NCBI RefSeq assembly: GCF_008369105.1
Contig: NZ_VINQ01000024.1
Span: 1 to 43,483, forward strand
From: Aquicoccus porphyridii
Lineage (GTDB): Bacteria > Pseudomonadota > Alphaproteobacteria > Rhodobacterales > Rhodobacteraceae
DNA length: 43,483 nt
Reading direction: 5' to 3'
Positions within the stretch are counted from its first letter, which is position 1. Each line of letters begins with the position of its first letter. The notes under the pieces are model-generated. The model made no database searches. It saw only the letters and a list, made by a program, of their open reading frames with translations, and was not told where the DNA came from. Shown here piece after piece: positions 17,374 through 25,844 of the stretch. Made by a program: the position numbers and the translations under genes.

Positions 17374-19308
17374 TCAGGCTTGGCTCGCGGGAACCGCCCC
17401 GCGCCGGTTGTCCAGCCAGATCAGCGCCACCAGAGCCGCCGCGATGCCGCCCGCCGTCAGCGTGGTGATCGGCCCGGGGAAGCTGAACGCGAACCCGGCG
17501 ATTGCCAGCGGCACCCGCAGCAGGCGCCGCACATGGCCCACGCCCAGCAAGAATCCCTCCAACCCGCCGGAGAGCAGGATGATGCCCAGAACGATCGAGG
17601 GCAGGACATAAAGCAGCGGTGTCAGATCCCCCTGTAGCACCAGCGCGGGCTGGAACAGGAAGAAGAGCGGAACGAAATAGATCACCACGCCCAACCGCAT
17701 CGCGGTGAAACATGTCTGCATCGGGCGCGCACCCGCGATCGTTGCCGCCAGAAAGGCCGCGGCACCGACTGGCGGGGTGATCCCCGACAACATCGCGTAA
17801 TAGACAATGAAGAAATGCACCGCGATGGTGTTCAAGCCACCGACCTCGATGATCGCGGGGGCCAGCGTGACCGCAAGAAAGATATAGGCCACGATCGCCA
17901 AACCGGCCATGCCCATGATGAAACAGGCGAGCACGCCGAACATGATGATCAGATAGATATTCTCACCCCCGAGCGCGATCAGCCCCGATGTCACCGACCC
18001 GGTCACGCCGGTGATCGTCAGCGCACTGACGACAAAGGCGATGGGCAGGATGATGGCCGTGGTCTGGGTGATCAGCTTGCCGGTCTGGCGCACCATTTCG
18101 ACCATCTTGCGCAGGTTCATCCGGGTGTGGGCCTGAAGGAAGGACAGGACCAGCAGCAGGATGCAGGCATACCACGGCGCGTAGAATTCCCAACGCATGT
18201 AGAGCAGGCCCCAGACCAGGAACGCCAGCACCAGCAGGAACAGCCAACCGCGTGCCAGAATGGTGCGCACCTTGGGCAAGGTGGGGTCGATGACGCCCGC
18301 CAGCCCCTTGCGCGCGGCATAGGCATCGACCTGCAACAACACGCCAAAGTAAAACAGCAGCGACGGCAGGATCGCGGCGATCATGACGGTGGCGTAATCG
18401 ACACCGATGGTGATCGCCATGACAAAGGCAATCGCCCCCATCACCGGCGGCATGAGCACCCCCCCGGTCGAAGCGCAGGCCTCGATCGCGGCGGCGTAAT
18501 GGGGCGGGAATCCGACCCGTTTCATCGTCGGGATGGTGATCGAGCCGGTGCCTGCGATGTTGGAAAACACCGACCCCGAGAGCGAGCCGAAGAAACCCGA
18601 CGCCACGACCGACACCTTGGCCGGGCCGCCGCGGTATTTGCCAAATCCGGCACTGGCCAGATTGATGAAGAAATCCCCCGCCCCGGTGGCGATCAGAACC
18701 CCGGCAAAGACCAGAAAGCCCAGCACGATCTCGGCCACGATCTTGGTCGTGATGCCCATCATCCCCTCGACGCGGAAGATATGCGCCTCGATCATGTATT
18801 CGAACGAATAGGGGATGCCCATGAGCAGGCCGGGAAAACGGTCTGCCACCAGCGGATACAACCCCAGCAACAGGCAGACCAACAGGAACGGCACCCCGCC
18901 CGAGCGCCGCGCCACCTCAAGCATCAGCAGCCAGATCACGACGCCCATGGGCATGTTGGTCCAGCTCGATTGCATCATTTCCCAGGCGTGCCCGGAAAAA
19001 TACAGGCTGATTGCCAGAACCACCACCGCGGCGATCACGTCATAGAACGGAACCTTGGTCTGCCCGCGATAGGCCGGCAACGCGATGAACCCGGCAGCGG
19101 TGAAGAAACCGATGAAGACCCAGTAATACTGCCCCTCCAGCAAGCGTTGACCGCCAATCGGAATGCCAAAGATATAGGCTATCCCCGAACCCAGCCCCAG
19201 AACACACAGCGTCATGAAAACCAGGCTCCAGAGGGAATAGATGTCGCCCAGGCGCGACGGGGCCATACCGTCATCTGTCACAGCGGCGGTGGTGCTTTGA
19301 TTTGACAT
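17374..19308 (-). CDS. TAXI-type TRAP transporter fused permease (DctQM fusion, DUF3394-like tail)
   Basis: A 644-residue membrane protein joining the small and large TRAP subunits. About four segments at residues 25-190 are DctQ-like; the rest is the DctM domain with GFFGSLSGSVFSNIAGTGSI and CASTGGVLMPPVMGAIAFVM, highly typical of TAXI permeases, followed by a short hydrophobic DUF3394-like tail. It works with the TAXI binding protein encoded just upstream. The ATG at 19308 gives MSNQSTTAAV, a normal cytoplasmic N-terminus; the GGGTGA before it is a mediocre Shine-Dalgarno. Its stop faces the MDR gene across a hairpin. Confidence 0.95.
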   Translation of the reverse strand: MSNQSTTAAVTDDGMAPSRLGDIYSLWSLVFMTLCVLGLGSGIAYIFGIPIGGQRLLEGQYYWVFIGFFTAAGFIALPAYRGQTKVPFYDVIAAVVVLAISLYFSGHAWEMMQSSWTNMPMGVVIWLLMLEVARRSGGVPFLLVCLLLGLYPLVADRFPGLLMGIPYSFEYMIEAHIFRVEGMMGITTKIVAEIVLGFLVFAGVLIATGAGDFFINLASAGFGKYRGGPAKVSVVASGFFGSLSGSVFSNIAGTGSITIPTMKRVGFPPHYAAAIEACASTGGVLMPPVMGAIAFVMAITIGVDYATVMIAAILPSLLFYFGVLLQVDAYAARKGLAGVIDPTLPKVRTILARGWLFLLVLAFLVWGLLYMRWEFYAPWYACILLLVLSFLQAHTRMNLRKMVEMVRQTGKLITQTTAIILPIAFVVSALTITGVTGSVTSGLIALGGENIYLIIMFGVLACFIMGMAGLAIVAYIFLAVTLAPAIIEVGGLNTIAVHFFIVYYAMLSGITPPVGAAAFLAATIAGARPMQTCFTAMRLGVVIYFVPLFFLFQPALVLQGDLTPLLYVLPSIVLGIILLSGGLEGFLLGVGHVRRLLRVPLAIAGFAFSFPGPITTLTAGGIAAALVALIWLDNRRGAVPASQA

Positions 19309-19360
19309 GGGATCACCCGGATGAATGAGAATGGCGCGCAAACCTGCGCCGAGAGATAGA

Positions 19361-19386
19361 GCAAAGCGGCGACCACGCCGCTTTGC
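19361..19386 (-). promoter_or_regulatory. Intercistronic hairpin after the TAXI binding-protein gene
   Basis: GCAAAGCGGCG (19361-19371) and its exact complement (19376-19386) give a perfect 11-bp stem with a 4-base loop, between the binding-protein stop and the permease start. No T-tract. Same position and design as the hairpins at 14820-14850 and 35499-35530, but with unrelated sequence. Confidence 0.72.
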
Positions 19387-19406
19387 CAGCCCGCGCAGGG
19401 ATCAGA

Positions 19407-20600
19407 TCACAGCCGTGACCGGAAGATGGGGAGCCCCTCGGTCTTGGTTTCCAGAATGGTCAGGAACTCGGGATTCTCGAAACTGATCTCGACCCGTTTC
19501 TCACGCGCCTCGTCCAGCGCGGCCTGACGGGCCGCAATCCAGGCCGCCTCGAGCTCGATCGCGGCGTTGTTCCAGGCGTCATCCTCATCCGTCCAGGCGT
19601 CGATTTCCCGAAGGTAGCGCACCGTGCCCTCGTGCACCGGGATCGGCGTGTTATCGAGGTAGTTGCGGAACTCTTCCAGCGACATGCGCGTGGCCAGCGG
19701 GTGGGTGCCCTTGTAGGCATCGTGCGACGTGTGCATCCATTTCGACATGTTGTAGACGAAATCGGTGTCTGCATCCGTTGGCACGGCATAGACGAAATTC
19801 GACGTGGCGCTTTCAAGCCCGCGCGCGGTTTTCACACCCATCGAGATCTCGGCCGGCACCAGCATCGACCGTGTCGCCAGAAGACGGCTCCAGCCTTCGG
19901 TGTTGGAAGCCGGCATTGGCAGCCAGCGGATTCCGCCGGGCGCACCCTCCATTTCGGAGAGGACCGAACTGATCGGGGAGCAATAGGTCACGTCGGACTT
20001 GCCTTCGACAACCGAGCGGCAGCTTTCGCTATAGCTGGAGGCCGGGACGAAAGTGATCAGCTCCTGCGCCTCTTCCTGCGACAGGCCGAGATAGTCCGGA
20101 AGACCGACGGTCATGGTTTCCACGATGGTCGGTGAAAAGATGCCATTGGTGACGCGATAGCCACCCTTCTTCAAGTCGTCCAGCGACTGGATGTCCGAGT
20201 TGCCGGACACGACAAAACCCCAGGGCGTATCGTTATGATGCCACATGATCCGTTGCGAAACCGGGTTCATCGAAGCATAGCCGCCGGTGCCTTCGATCTG
20301 CGAGCGCATTTCGGCCCCCGAGACGGAGGCGATCGCAATATCGCGGCGATCGGTCAGGCGACGGTGGCGCATCGGCTCGCTGTCTTCGGGCACGACGCGC
20401 ACCGTGGTGCCGGTCTCGCTTTGCAGGACCGGCGCCCAGCCGTTGGTGGACGCGAAACTGCCCGAGGCGGTGCCCGGCGTTCCGATCACCATGAGGCGCG
20501 GCCATTCGAAATCATCCTCGGCCAATGCAGCGCCCGACAGGCCCAGCGCGATGGAAACCGTGCCGAGAAGGCGTAGCATCTTCTTCGGTGTTCGTGGCAT
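19407..20600 (-). CDS. TAXI-family TRAP solute-binding protein
   Basis: A 397-residue periplasmic binding protein. A Sec signal peptide (MLRLLGTVSIALGLSGAALA, cleavage after residue 27) is followed by the TAXI core: LMVIGTPGTASGSFASTNGW, VVPEDSEPMRHRRLTDRRDI and ITFVPASSYSESCRSVVEGK. The family is usually about 320 residues; the extra length is mainly a C-terminal helical part (AAWIAARQAALDEAREKRVE) resembling that of longer TAXI proteins. The ATG at 20600 is set by GGGAGGAGA upstream. It is divergent from the acyl-CoA ligase and precedes its permease. Confidence 0.92.
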   Translation of the reverse strand: MPRTPKKMLRLLGTVSIALGLSGAALAEDDFEWPRLMVIGTPGTASGSFASTNGWAPVLQSETGTTVRVVPEDSEPMRHRRLTDRRDIAIASVSGAEMRSQIEGTGGYASMNPVSQRIMWHHNDTPWGFVVSGNSDIQSLDDLKKGGYRVTNGIFSPTIVETMTVGLPDYLGLSQEEAQELITFVPASSYSESCRSVVEGKSDVTYCSPISSVLSEMEGAPGGIRWLPMPASNTEGWSRLLATRSMLVPAEISMGVKTARGLESATSNFVYAVPTDADTDFVYNMSKWMHTSHDAYKGTHPLATRMSLEEFRNYLDNTPIPVHEGTVRYLREIDAWTDEDDAWNNAAIELEAAWIAARQAALDEAREKRVEISFENPEFLTILETKTEGLPIFRSRL

Positions 20601-20840
20601 ATTTTCTCCTCCCTTGGATATTGTTGTTGGTCTGGAATTTCGTGGTGGTTTTGGCCGTGATTGGCGGGTCATGACTTCATGCAGCGCCTATCGCGGAGGC
20701 AGAGGCATTCGCTCTTCGCCGGTCTCAAGACTCCCCCTCTTTTCTCCTCCGCAAACCTGACGCGGCCCGCCTTGCGCCCGGTCCCGTCGTCCATAGAAGC
20801 CCGGGCAGTCCGATCGCGACAAGATGTATGCGAAACAGCA

Positions 20841-20855
20841 TTCCGCACAGCGGGA
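20841..20855 (+). promoter_or_regulatory. Candidate IclR-family operator, site B
   Basis: TTCCGC-ACA-GCGGGA, the most symmetrical of the three related sites (one mismatch from a perfect inverted repeat). It directly abuts the candidate -35 hexamer at 20856. Confidence 0.6.
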
Positions 20856-20884
20856 TTGGCAGTCAAGGTTTTTTTCTCTACGCT
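20856..20884 (+). promoter_or_regulatory. Candidate promoter of the acyl-CoA ligase gene
   Basis: TTGGCA (20856-20861), 17-base spacer, TACGCT (20879-20884). It gives a leader of about 60 bases to the ATG at 20953. Its contact with the operator-like site suggests regulation by the IclR protein. Confidence 0.45.
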
Positions 20885-20952
20885 TCTTGAAACGCTTCGT
20901 AACAGGACAGCCGGAACGCCCGATCAGAACGGCACCGGCACAGGAGACAGCA

Positions 20953-22728
20953 ATGGACACCACGCCCCCAGCCGCGCCCGGAGAATCGCTCGCAGGGCAA
21001 GCCACAGCGCGGGCTGCGGCTCCGGCGGCCATGACGGTCGAGCAGGCCACGCAGCACCTGATCGAAAATGACCCGGCCTTTGAACTGACCGAGATCACGC
21101 TGAACGGCATCCGCTACAAGGCGTTTCGCAATATACCGGAAACCGTGTCCGACCTGATGGAGCAAGGGATGCTCGCGCATGATGACGGTGCGGCGCCTTA
21201 CCTGTTTTTCGAAGACGAGCATTGGAGTTACGGCGCATTCTGCAACGAGGTGCGTCACATGGCGGGCGTGCTGCATGGCACGTTGGGGGTGCGCAGGGGC
21301 GACCGGGTTGCCCTTGTGATGCGCAATTTTCCCGAACTGCCGATCCTGACGCTGGCGGTTGCATCGCTTGGCGCCACGGCGGTGTTCATGAATGCCTGGT
21401 GGACCGGGGCCGAACTGGATTACGCCCTGCGCGATTGCGAACCCAGGGCGGTCTTTGCCGACGGCGCACGGGTGGCCGCGATCATGCCGCTGAAGGATCG
21501 GCACGGTTTCGCGCTGATCGGCCTGCGGGACGGGGACGGAATGTGCGAACACAGCTACCGCGCATTGCGAAACGCCTGGCAGGGCGGCACCCCGGCCCGC
21601 CCGCAGATCATGCCCGAGGATGATTTCGCCATCATGTATTCCTCGGGCACGACGGGTCATCCCAAAGGCGTGGTCCAGACCCATCGCGCCGCGGTCACGG
21701 CGGTTTACTGCTGGATGATGCAGGCCGCGATTGCGCCCCTGCGCCAGCCCCCCGCGCCGAACGATCCCGCGCCGTTACCGCCGTCATTCCTGATCACGAC
21801 ACCACTGTTTCATGTCACGGCAATGTATCCACTGTTCCTGTTCAGCCTGCCCAGCGGGGCCAGGATAACGCTGATGTACAAATGGGACGCGCATGAGGCG
21901 ATCGACATCATCAGGCGCAACGCCGTCACGCGGTTCCTTGGTGTGCCGACCCAATCGGCCGATCTTCTGACGGCGGTGGAGGAGAGTGACGCCGAACTGC
22001 CCAGTTTGCGTTTCATCGGTGCGGGCGGGGCGAAGCGGCCCGCGGCACAGGTCGATCAGTTGGCGCAGCAGTTCCCCCAGGCCATGATCGCGACGGGCTG
22101 GGGCATGACCGAAACCTGCGCGTTGGGGATCGGCATGACGGGTGAGGAATACAGTTTGCGCCCTGAAGCGGCCGGGCACCTACACCCGCCGGTGCAGGAA
22201 ATGCGCATCATCGACGACGCCGGGCGCGACCTGCCCCCCGGAGAGGTCGGCGAGATCGTGATCAAGAGCCCGGCGGTGATGCGCTGCTATCTCAACCAAC
22301 CCGAGGCGACCGCCGACACCTTGCGCGATGGCTGGCTGCACAGCGGCGATCTGGGCATGGTCGACGCTGACGGTTTCGTCACCATTCTGGACCGCAAGAA
22401 AAACATCATCATCCGCGGCGGCGAAAACATCGCCTGCCTGGATGTCGAGGGCGCGATACATCGCCATCCCGACGTGATCGAGGCCTGCGCCTTTGCCCTG
22501 CCCGATGACCGGTTGGGCGAGGTCGTGGGGGCGGCGTTGCACCTGCGCCCCGGCGCATGGCTTGACCGTGACACGCTGGCCGCGTTTCTGCGTGACCGCC
22601 TGGCGCATTTCAAGATCCCGGAACGGATCTGGTGCCAGCATGATCCGCTGCCCCGCGCCAGCACCGAGAAGACCGACCGGCGCGCGATCCGCGCCGCCTG
22701 TCTGGCGGAGGCGGACCAATCGGTCTGA
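20953..22728 (+). CDS. Acyl-CoA synthetase / AMP-dependent ligase
   Basis: A 591-residue class I adenylate-forming enzyme that activates a carboxylic acid to its CoA thioester with ATP. Motifs: YSSGTTGHPKG (229-239), GWGMTET (382-388), SGDLG (464-468) and RKKNIIIRGGENIACLDVEG (481-500). The C-terminal motif, normally T-G-K, reads TEKTDRR (571-577): the catalytic lysine is kept as K573 but the preceding Gly is Glu. The ATG at 20953 is chosen for AGGAGA just upstream. The first 40 residues are Ala/Thr-rich and probably disordered. It likely commits the substrate of the neighbouring TRAP systems to beta-oxidation-like breakdown. The stop lies ten bases from the convergent SDR gene. Confidence 0.92.
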   Translation: MDTTPPAAPGESLAGQATARAAAPAAMTVEQATQHLIENDPAFELTEITLNGIRYKAFRNIPETVSDLMEQGMLAHDDGAAPYLFFEDEHWSYGAFCNEVRHMAGVLHGTLGVRRGDRVALVMRNFPELPILTLAVASLGATAVFMNAWWTGAELDYALRDCEPRAVFADGARVAAIMPLKDRHGFALIGLRDGDGMCEHSYRALRNAWQGGTPARPQIMPEDDFAIMYSSGTTGHPKGVVQTHRAAVTAVYCWMMQAAIAPLRQPPAPNDPAPLPPSFLITTPLFHVTAMYPLFLFSLPSGARITLMYKWDAHEAIDIIRRNAVTRFLGVPTQSADLLTAVEESDAELPSLRFIGAGGAKRPAAQVDQLAQQFPQAMIATGWGMTETCALGIGMTGEEYSLRPEAAGHLHPPVQEMRIIDDAGRDLPPGEVGEIVIKSPAVMRCYLNQPEATADTLRDGWLHSGDLGMVDADGFVTILDRKKNIIIRGGENIACLDVEGAIHRHPDVIEACAFALPDDRLGEVVGAALHLRPGAWLDRDTLAAFLRDRLAHFKIPERIWCQHDPLPRASTEKTDRRAIRAACLAEADQSV

Positions 22729-22738
22729 CGGGGCGGGA

Positions 22739-23518
22739 TCAGGTGCCGGGCTTAAGCGGGTTGAACTGGCGGTTCAGTTTGCGCATGCCCCCGATCCAGC
22801 GGTCATAATCGGCGGTCTTGCGGCGCATGTAGTCCAGTACCTCCTTGTGAGGCAGCACCAGGAAGGTTTCATCCGCGATTGCCTGGATGCAGTCCTGCGC
22901 CACCTGCTCGGGTTCCAGAAGGCCATCGACGCTGGCAACTCCGCCCTCATTGCCCTTGATCATGTCGGTGCGCACCGCTTGCGGACACAGGACCGATACC
23001 TTGATCCCGTCATCGCCATGGGTCAGCGCGATCCATTCGGCAAAGGCCACGGCGGCGTGTTTCGTGACCGCGTAGGGGGCCGATCCGACCTGGCTGAGCA
23101 ATCCTGCCGCCGAGGCGGTGTTGAGCAAATACCCCCCGCCCCGCGCGACCATGCGCGGTATCATGTGACGGGCGGCCCAGATATGGGCCATGACGTTGAT
23201 TTCCCAAATGTCCTGCCATTTGTCGTTCGGCACATCCTCGCCACCGCGCACACTGATACCCGCGTTGGAGCAGAAGAGGTCAATCGGCCCGATCTGTTCT
23301 TCGGTTTCGGCGATCAGGGCGGCGATCTCGTCCTCTTGCGACACGTCCACCCGTCGCGCGACCCCGCCGATCATCTGCGCGGTTTCCTGTGCGCCAGCCT
23401 CATCACGGTCGGCACAGACCACTGCGCGCGCACCGGCCCCGTGGCAGGCCAGCGCCAGCGCCCGACCGATTCCGCCCGCGGCGCCGGTGACGACAACGAT
23501 CCGGTCGCGAATATCCAT
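22739..23518 (-). CDS. Short-chain dehydrogenase/reductase
   Basis: A 259-residue classical SDR. Cofactor motif TGAAGGIG at 11-18, D38 after the second strand (CADRDE, suggesting NAD preference), NAG at 85-87, catalytic Ser136, Tyr149 and Lys153 (YAVTK). The C-terminal part (TFLVLPHKEVLDYMRRKTAD) is longer and more basic than in ketoacyl-ACP reductases and recalls SDRs found with acyl-CoA dehydrogenases. It is the third gene of the run SDR, acyl-CoA dehydrogenase, SDR. The ATG is preceded by GGAAAGGAAC. Likely substrate: a hydroxyacyl or alcohol intermediate of the pathway. Confidence 0.9.
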   Translation of the reverse strand: MDIRDRIVVVTGAAGGIGRALALACHGAGARAVVCADRDEAGAQETAQMIGGVARRVDVSQEDEIAALIAETEEQIGPIDLFCSNAGISVRGGEDVPNDKWQDIWEINVMAHIWAARHMIPRMVARGGGYLLNTASAAGLLSQVGSAPYAVTKHAAVAFAEWIALTHGDDGIKVSVLCPQAVRTDMIKGNEGGVASVDGLLEPEQVAQDCIQAIADETFLVLPHKEVLDYMRRKTADYDRWIGGMRKLNRQFNPLKPGT

Positions 23519-23597
23519 GCTTGTTCCTTTCCTCGCGTGCCACCGGACAACGCCCTTGTCGGCAGAGCAGGCGACACGCGTGTTGTTCCGCTAATCC

Positions 23598-24899
23598 CTA
23601 GCGACGATCGCGGCCGAGGGCGGCGCGCACCACGGCCTGACGGTCGTTGGATGTTTCGAAATCGCGGCGCTCGGCGCGGGCGATGACGTTATGATGCACC
23701 TCGTCCGGGCCATCGGCAAAACGCAGGGTGCGCTGCTTGATATACATCTCGGGCAGTTCGGACCATTGGCTCATACCGGTGGCACCGTGCACCTGCATCG
23801 CATCGTCGATGATCTTGCAGCACTTCTCGGGCACCATTGCCTTGGCCTTGGACACCCAGATGCGGGCTTCCTTGTTGCCCAGCACATCCATCGCCTTGGC
23901 CGCCTTCAGCACGATCATGCGCATGGCGTCGATCTCGATCCGCGAGCGCGAGATGGTTTCCATGTTCTTGCCCAGGTCGATGATCTTCTTACCGAAGGCT
24001 TCGCGCGTCAGGCCGCGGTGGATCATCAGGTCGAGCGCCTTTTCCGCCGCCCCGATCGAGCGCATGCAGTGATGGATACGTCCCGGCCCAAGGCGAAGCT
24101 GGCTGATCTCGAACCCGCGGCCCTCACCCCAGAGGATGTTTTCCTCGGGCACGCGCACATCGGTGAACCGGATCTGCATATGACCATGCGGCGCATGATC
24201 ATGCCCGAACACCTCCATCGGGCCGACGATCTCGACACCGGGGGTGTCGATGGGCACCAGGATCTGGCTTTGCTGGCGGAAGGGTTCGGCATCGGGCGAG
24301 GTCTTGACCATGACGATCATGATCTTGCAGCGCGGATCGCCCGCGCCCGAAATATAGTATTTCTCGCCGTTGATGACCCATTCGCCGTTTTCCAGAATCG
24401 CCCGCGTGCCGATATTGCGCGCATCGGACGAGGCGACATCGGGTTCGGTCATGGCAAAGGCCGAGCGGATTTCGCCGCGCAACAACGGTTTGAGCCATGT
24501 TTCCTTTTGCTCGGGCGTGCCGACACGTTCCAGCACCTCCATGTTGCCGGTATCGGGGGCCGCACAGTTCAGCGATTGCGCCGCCAACGGGTTCTTGCCC
24601 AGTTCGAACGCGATATAGGCATAGTCGAGATTGGACAGCCCTTCGCCGGTTTCCGCATTGGGCAAAAAGAAGTTCCACAGCCCCGCCGCCCGCGCCTTGT
24701 TTTTCAGATCCTCCAGGATCTCGAGCTGACCGGGCGCATAGGAAAACCGCTCTGCCCGGCCCTCGCCCAGACGTTCGTATTCTGCCAGCGCAGGGTCACA
24801 GTTTTCGCGGATGTGCTTGATGACCTTGTCCAGTAGCGGCCTTGCGCTTTCGGACATGGCCAAATTGTTCAACTCGTTCTGCGGGTCTGAATGGGTCAT
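23598..24899 (-). CDS. Acyl-CoA dehydrogenase, ACAD10/ACAD11-like
   Basis: A 433-residue FAD-dependent flavoprotein. The FAD/substrate segment AFAMTEPDVASSDARNIGT, INGEKYYISGAGDPRCKIMI and GRGFEISQLRLGPGRIHHCM closely match the dehydrogenase domain of the ACAD10/11 group rather than short- or medium-chain ACADs; members act on long or branched acyl-CoAs and 4-hydroxyacyl-CoAs. No kinase (APH-like) domain is attached, unlike mammalian ACAD10/11. The C-terminal LRFADGPDEVHHNVIA is also characteristic. AAGGAA stands nine bases before the ATG. It sits between two SDR genes, 58 and 79 bases away, in one apparent operon. Confidence 0.92.
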   Translation of the reverse strand: MTHSDPQNELNNLAMSESARPLLDKVIKHIRENCDPALAEYERLGEGRAERFSYAPGQLEILEDLKNKARAAGLWNFFLPNAETGEGLSNLDYAYIAFELGKNPLAAQSLNCAAPDTGNMEVLERVGTPEQKETWLKPLLRGEIRSAFAMTEPDVASSDARNIGTRAILENGEWVINGEKYYISGAGDPRCKIMIVMVKTSPDAEPFRQQSQILVPIDTPGVEIVGPMEVFGHDHAPHGHMQIRFTDVRVPEENILWGEGRGFEISQLRLGPGRIHHCMRSIGAAEKALDLMIHRGLTREAFGKKIIDLGKNMETISRSRIEIDAMRMIVLKAAKAMDVLGNKEARIWVSKAKAMVPEKCCKIIDDAMQVHGATGMSQWSELPEMYIKQRTLRFADGPDEVHHNVIARAERRDFETSNDRQAVVRAALGRDRR

Positions 24900-24957
24900 G
24901 ATGGTAGGATTCCTTGGTAAGGTCTGGTGAATACTAAGATGATGGCAGCGGCTGGGT

Positions 24958-25713
24958 TCAGCGGATCACCTCTCCACCATCGGCCACGATTGTCTGGCCG
25001 GTGACATAGGCCGAGGCATCGGTGGCCAGGAACAGCGCAACGCCGGCGATGTCTTCGGGTGTGCCGATGCGGCGCAGTGGTGTCTGGTTTTCGGCCCGCG
25101 CAAGACGCTCGGGGTCTTCCCACAGCGCCCGGGCAAAATCGGTCTTGACCAGACCGGGCGCCAACGCATTGACGCGGATGTTCTTTGGCCCCCATTCGAC
25201 GGCCAGATTGCGCGCAAGCGCCGCTTCGGCCGCCTTGGACATGCCATAGGCGCCGATCACCGCATTGCCCCGCAACCCTGCGATCGAAGACAGGATCACC
25301 ACCGCCCCGCCGCCATTCGCGGCCATGCCGGGCAGCACCATTTCGCACAATTGCCAGGTTGATCTGACATTCGTGCCCATGATCTTGTCAAAGGCCTCAT
25401 CGGTCAGGTCCGACATCGGTCCATAGACCGGGTTGATTGCGGCATTGCAGACCAGAACGTCGATCCGGCCCCATGTTTCGATCGTCTTGTCCACCAGTTG
25501 ACGCAGGTCCTGCTTCTTGCCGATATGGCAGGGCACCACCAAGGCATCGCCGCCCGCGTTCCTGATCGCCTCGGCGACCGGGGTGCAGGCCTCGGCGGTG
25601 CGACTCGAAACGACAACCCGCGCGCCCTGCCGGGCGAACACTTCCGCTATGGCGCGGCCAATCCCCCGGCTGGAACCGGTGACAACCACAACCTTGCCTT
25701 TCAGGTCAAACAT
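24958..25713 (-). CDS. Short-chain dehydrogenase/reductase (first gene of operon)
   Basis: A 251-residue classical SDR. TGSSRGIG at 12-19, the basic SSRTAEA after strand two (suggesting NADP), NAAI at 90-93, catalytic Ser142/143, Tyr156 and Lys160 (YGMSK). The end ATDASAYVTGQTIVADGGEV is standard. The ATG at 25713 follows GGGGGAGGAAAT; the upstream open frame is leader DNA. It heads the operon with the acyl-CoA dehydrogenase and second SDR and is divergent from the IclR gene, with a 14-bp perfect palindrome in its leader and operator site C further up. Confidence 0.9.
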   Translation of the reverse strand: MFDLKGKVVVVTGSSRGIGRAIAEVFARQGARVVVSSRTAEACTPVAEAIRNAGGDALVVPCHIGKKQDLRQLVDKTIETWGRIDVLVCNAAINPVYGPMSDLTDEAFDKIMGTNVRSTWQLCEMVLPGMAANGGGAVVILSSIAGLRGNAVIGAYGMSKAAEAALARNLAVEWGPKNIRVNALAPGLVKTDFARALWEDPERLARAENQTPLRRIGTPEDIAGVALFLATDASAYVTGQTIVADGGEVIR

Positions 25714-25736
25714 GGATTTCCTCCCCCTCGTGCGCC

Positions 25737-25750
25737 TTTGGTGCACCAAA
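25737..25750. promoter_or_regulatory. Perfect 14-bp palindrome in the SDR operon leader
   Basis: TTTGGTGCACCAAA is a perfect palindrome 24 bases upstream of the SDR start codon. It is distinct from the TTCCGC-type sites and could be an operator for a second regulator. Confidence 0.5.
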
Positions 25751-25781
25751 TGGCAGCGTCGGTCAATATTGCGGAATTGAG

Positions 25782-25796
25782 TTTTGCTTTGCGGAA
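25782..25796 (-). promoter_or_regulatory. Candidate IclR-family operator, site C
   Basis: On the minus strand this reads TTCCGC-AAA-GCAAAA, the same two half-sites as site A. A further half-site GCGGAA lies at 25771-25776. It overlaps the -35 hexamer of the plus-strand promoter at 25789, so the regulator could repress its own gene while controlling the SDR operon. Confidence 0.6.
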
Positions 25797-25817
25797 CAAA
25801 AGGCACATTGCTATATT
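25789..25817 (+). promoter_or_regulatory. Candidate promoter of the leader ORF and iclR-type gene
   Basis: TTGCGG (25789-25794), 17-base spacer, TATATT (25812-25817). The -35 hexamer lies within operator site C. A strong GGAGG follows at 25831-25835. Confidence 0.5.
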
Positions 25818-25844
25818 TGATCCGGGACGAGGAGGAAAACCCGC

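Larger units (their letters stand above)
20601..20952. promoter_or_regulatory. Divergent promoter region between TAXI binding protein and acyl-CoA ligase
   Basis: 352 bases between divergent start codons. The ligase frame is open from 20824 but that part reads as leader DNA. The region holds the operator-like site at 20841-20855 and a candidate plus-strand promoter next to it. I recognise no gene here. Confidence 0.6.

Noticed and set aside
17815-19305. 496-codon plus-strand frame rich in His, Asp and Gln
   Set aside because: Antisense shadow of the TAXI permease; composition is typical of the complement of membrane-protein codons.
23586-23591. Extra TTCCGC half-site near the end of the acyl-CoA dehydrogenase gene
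   Set aside because: The partner half-site is absent (TCCCTA at that spacing), and it lies inside an operon rather than at a promoter.
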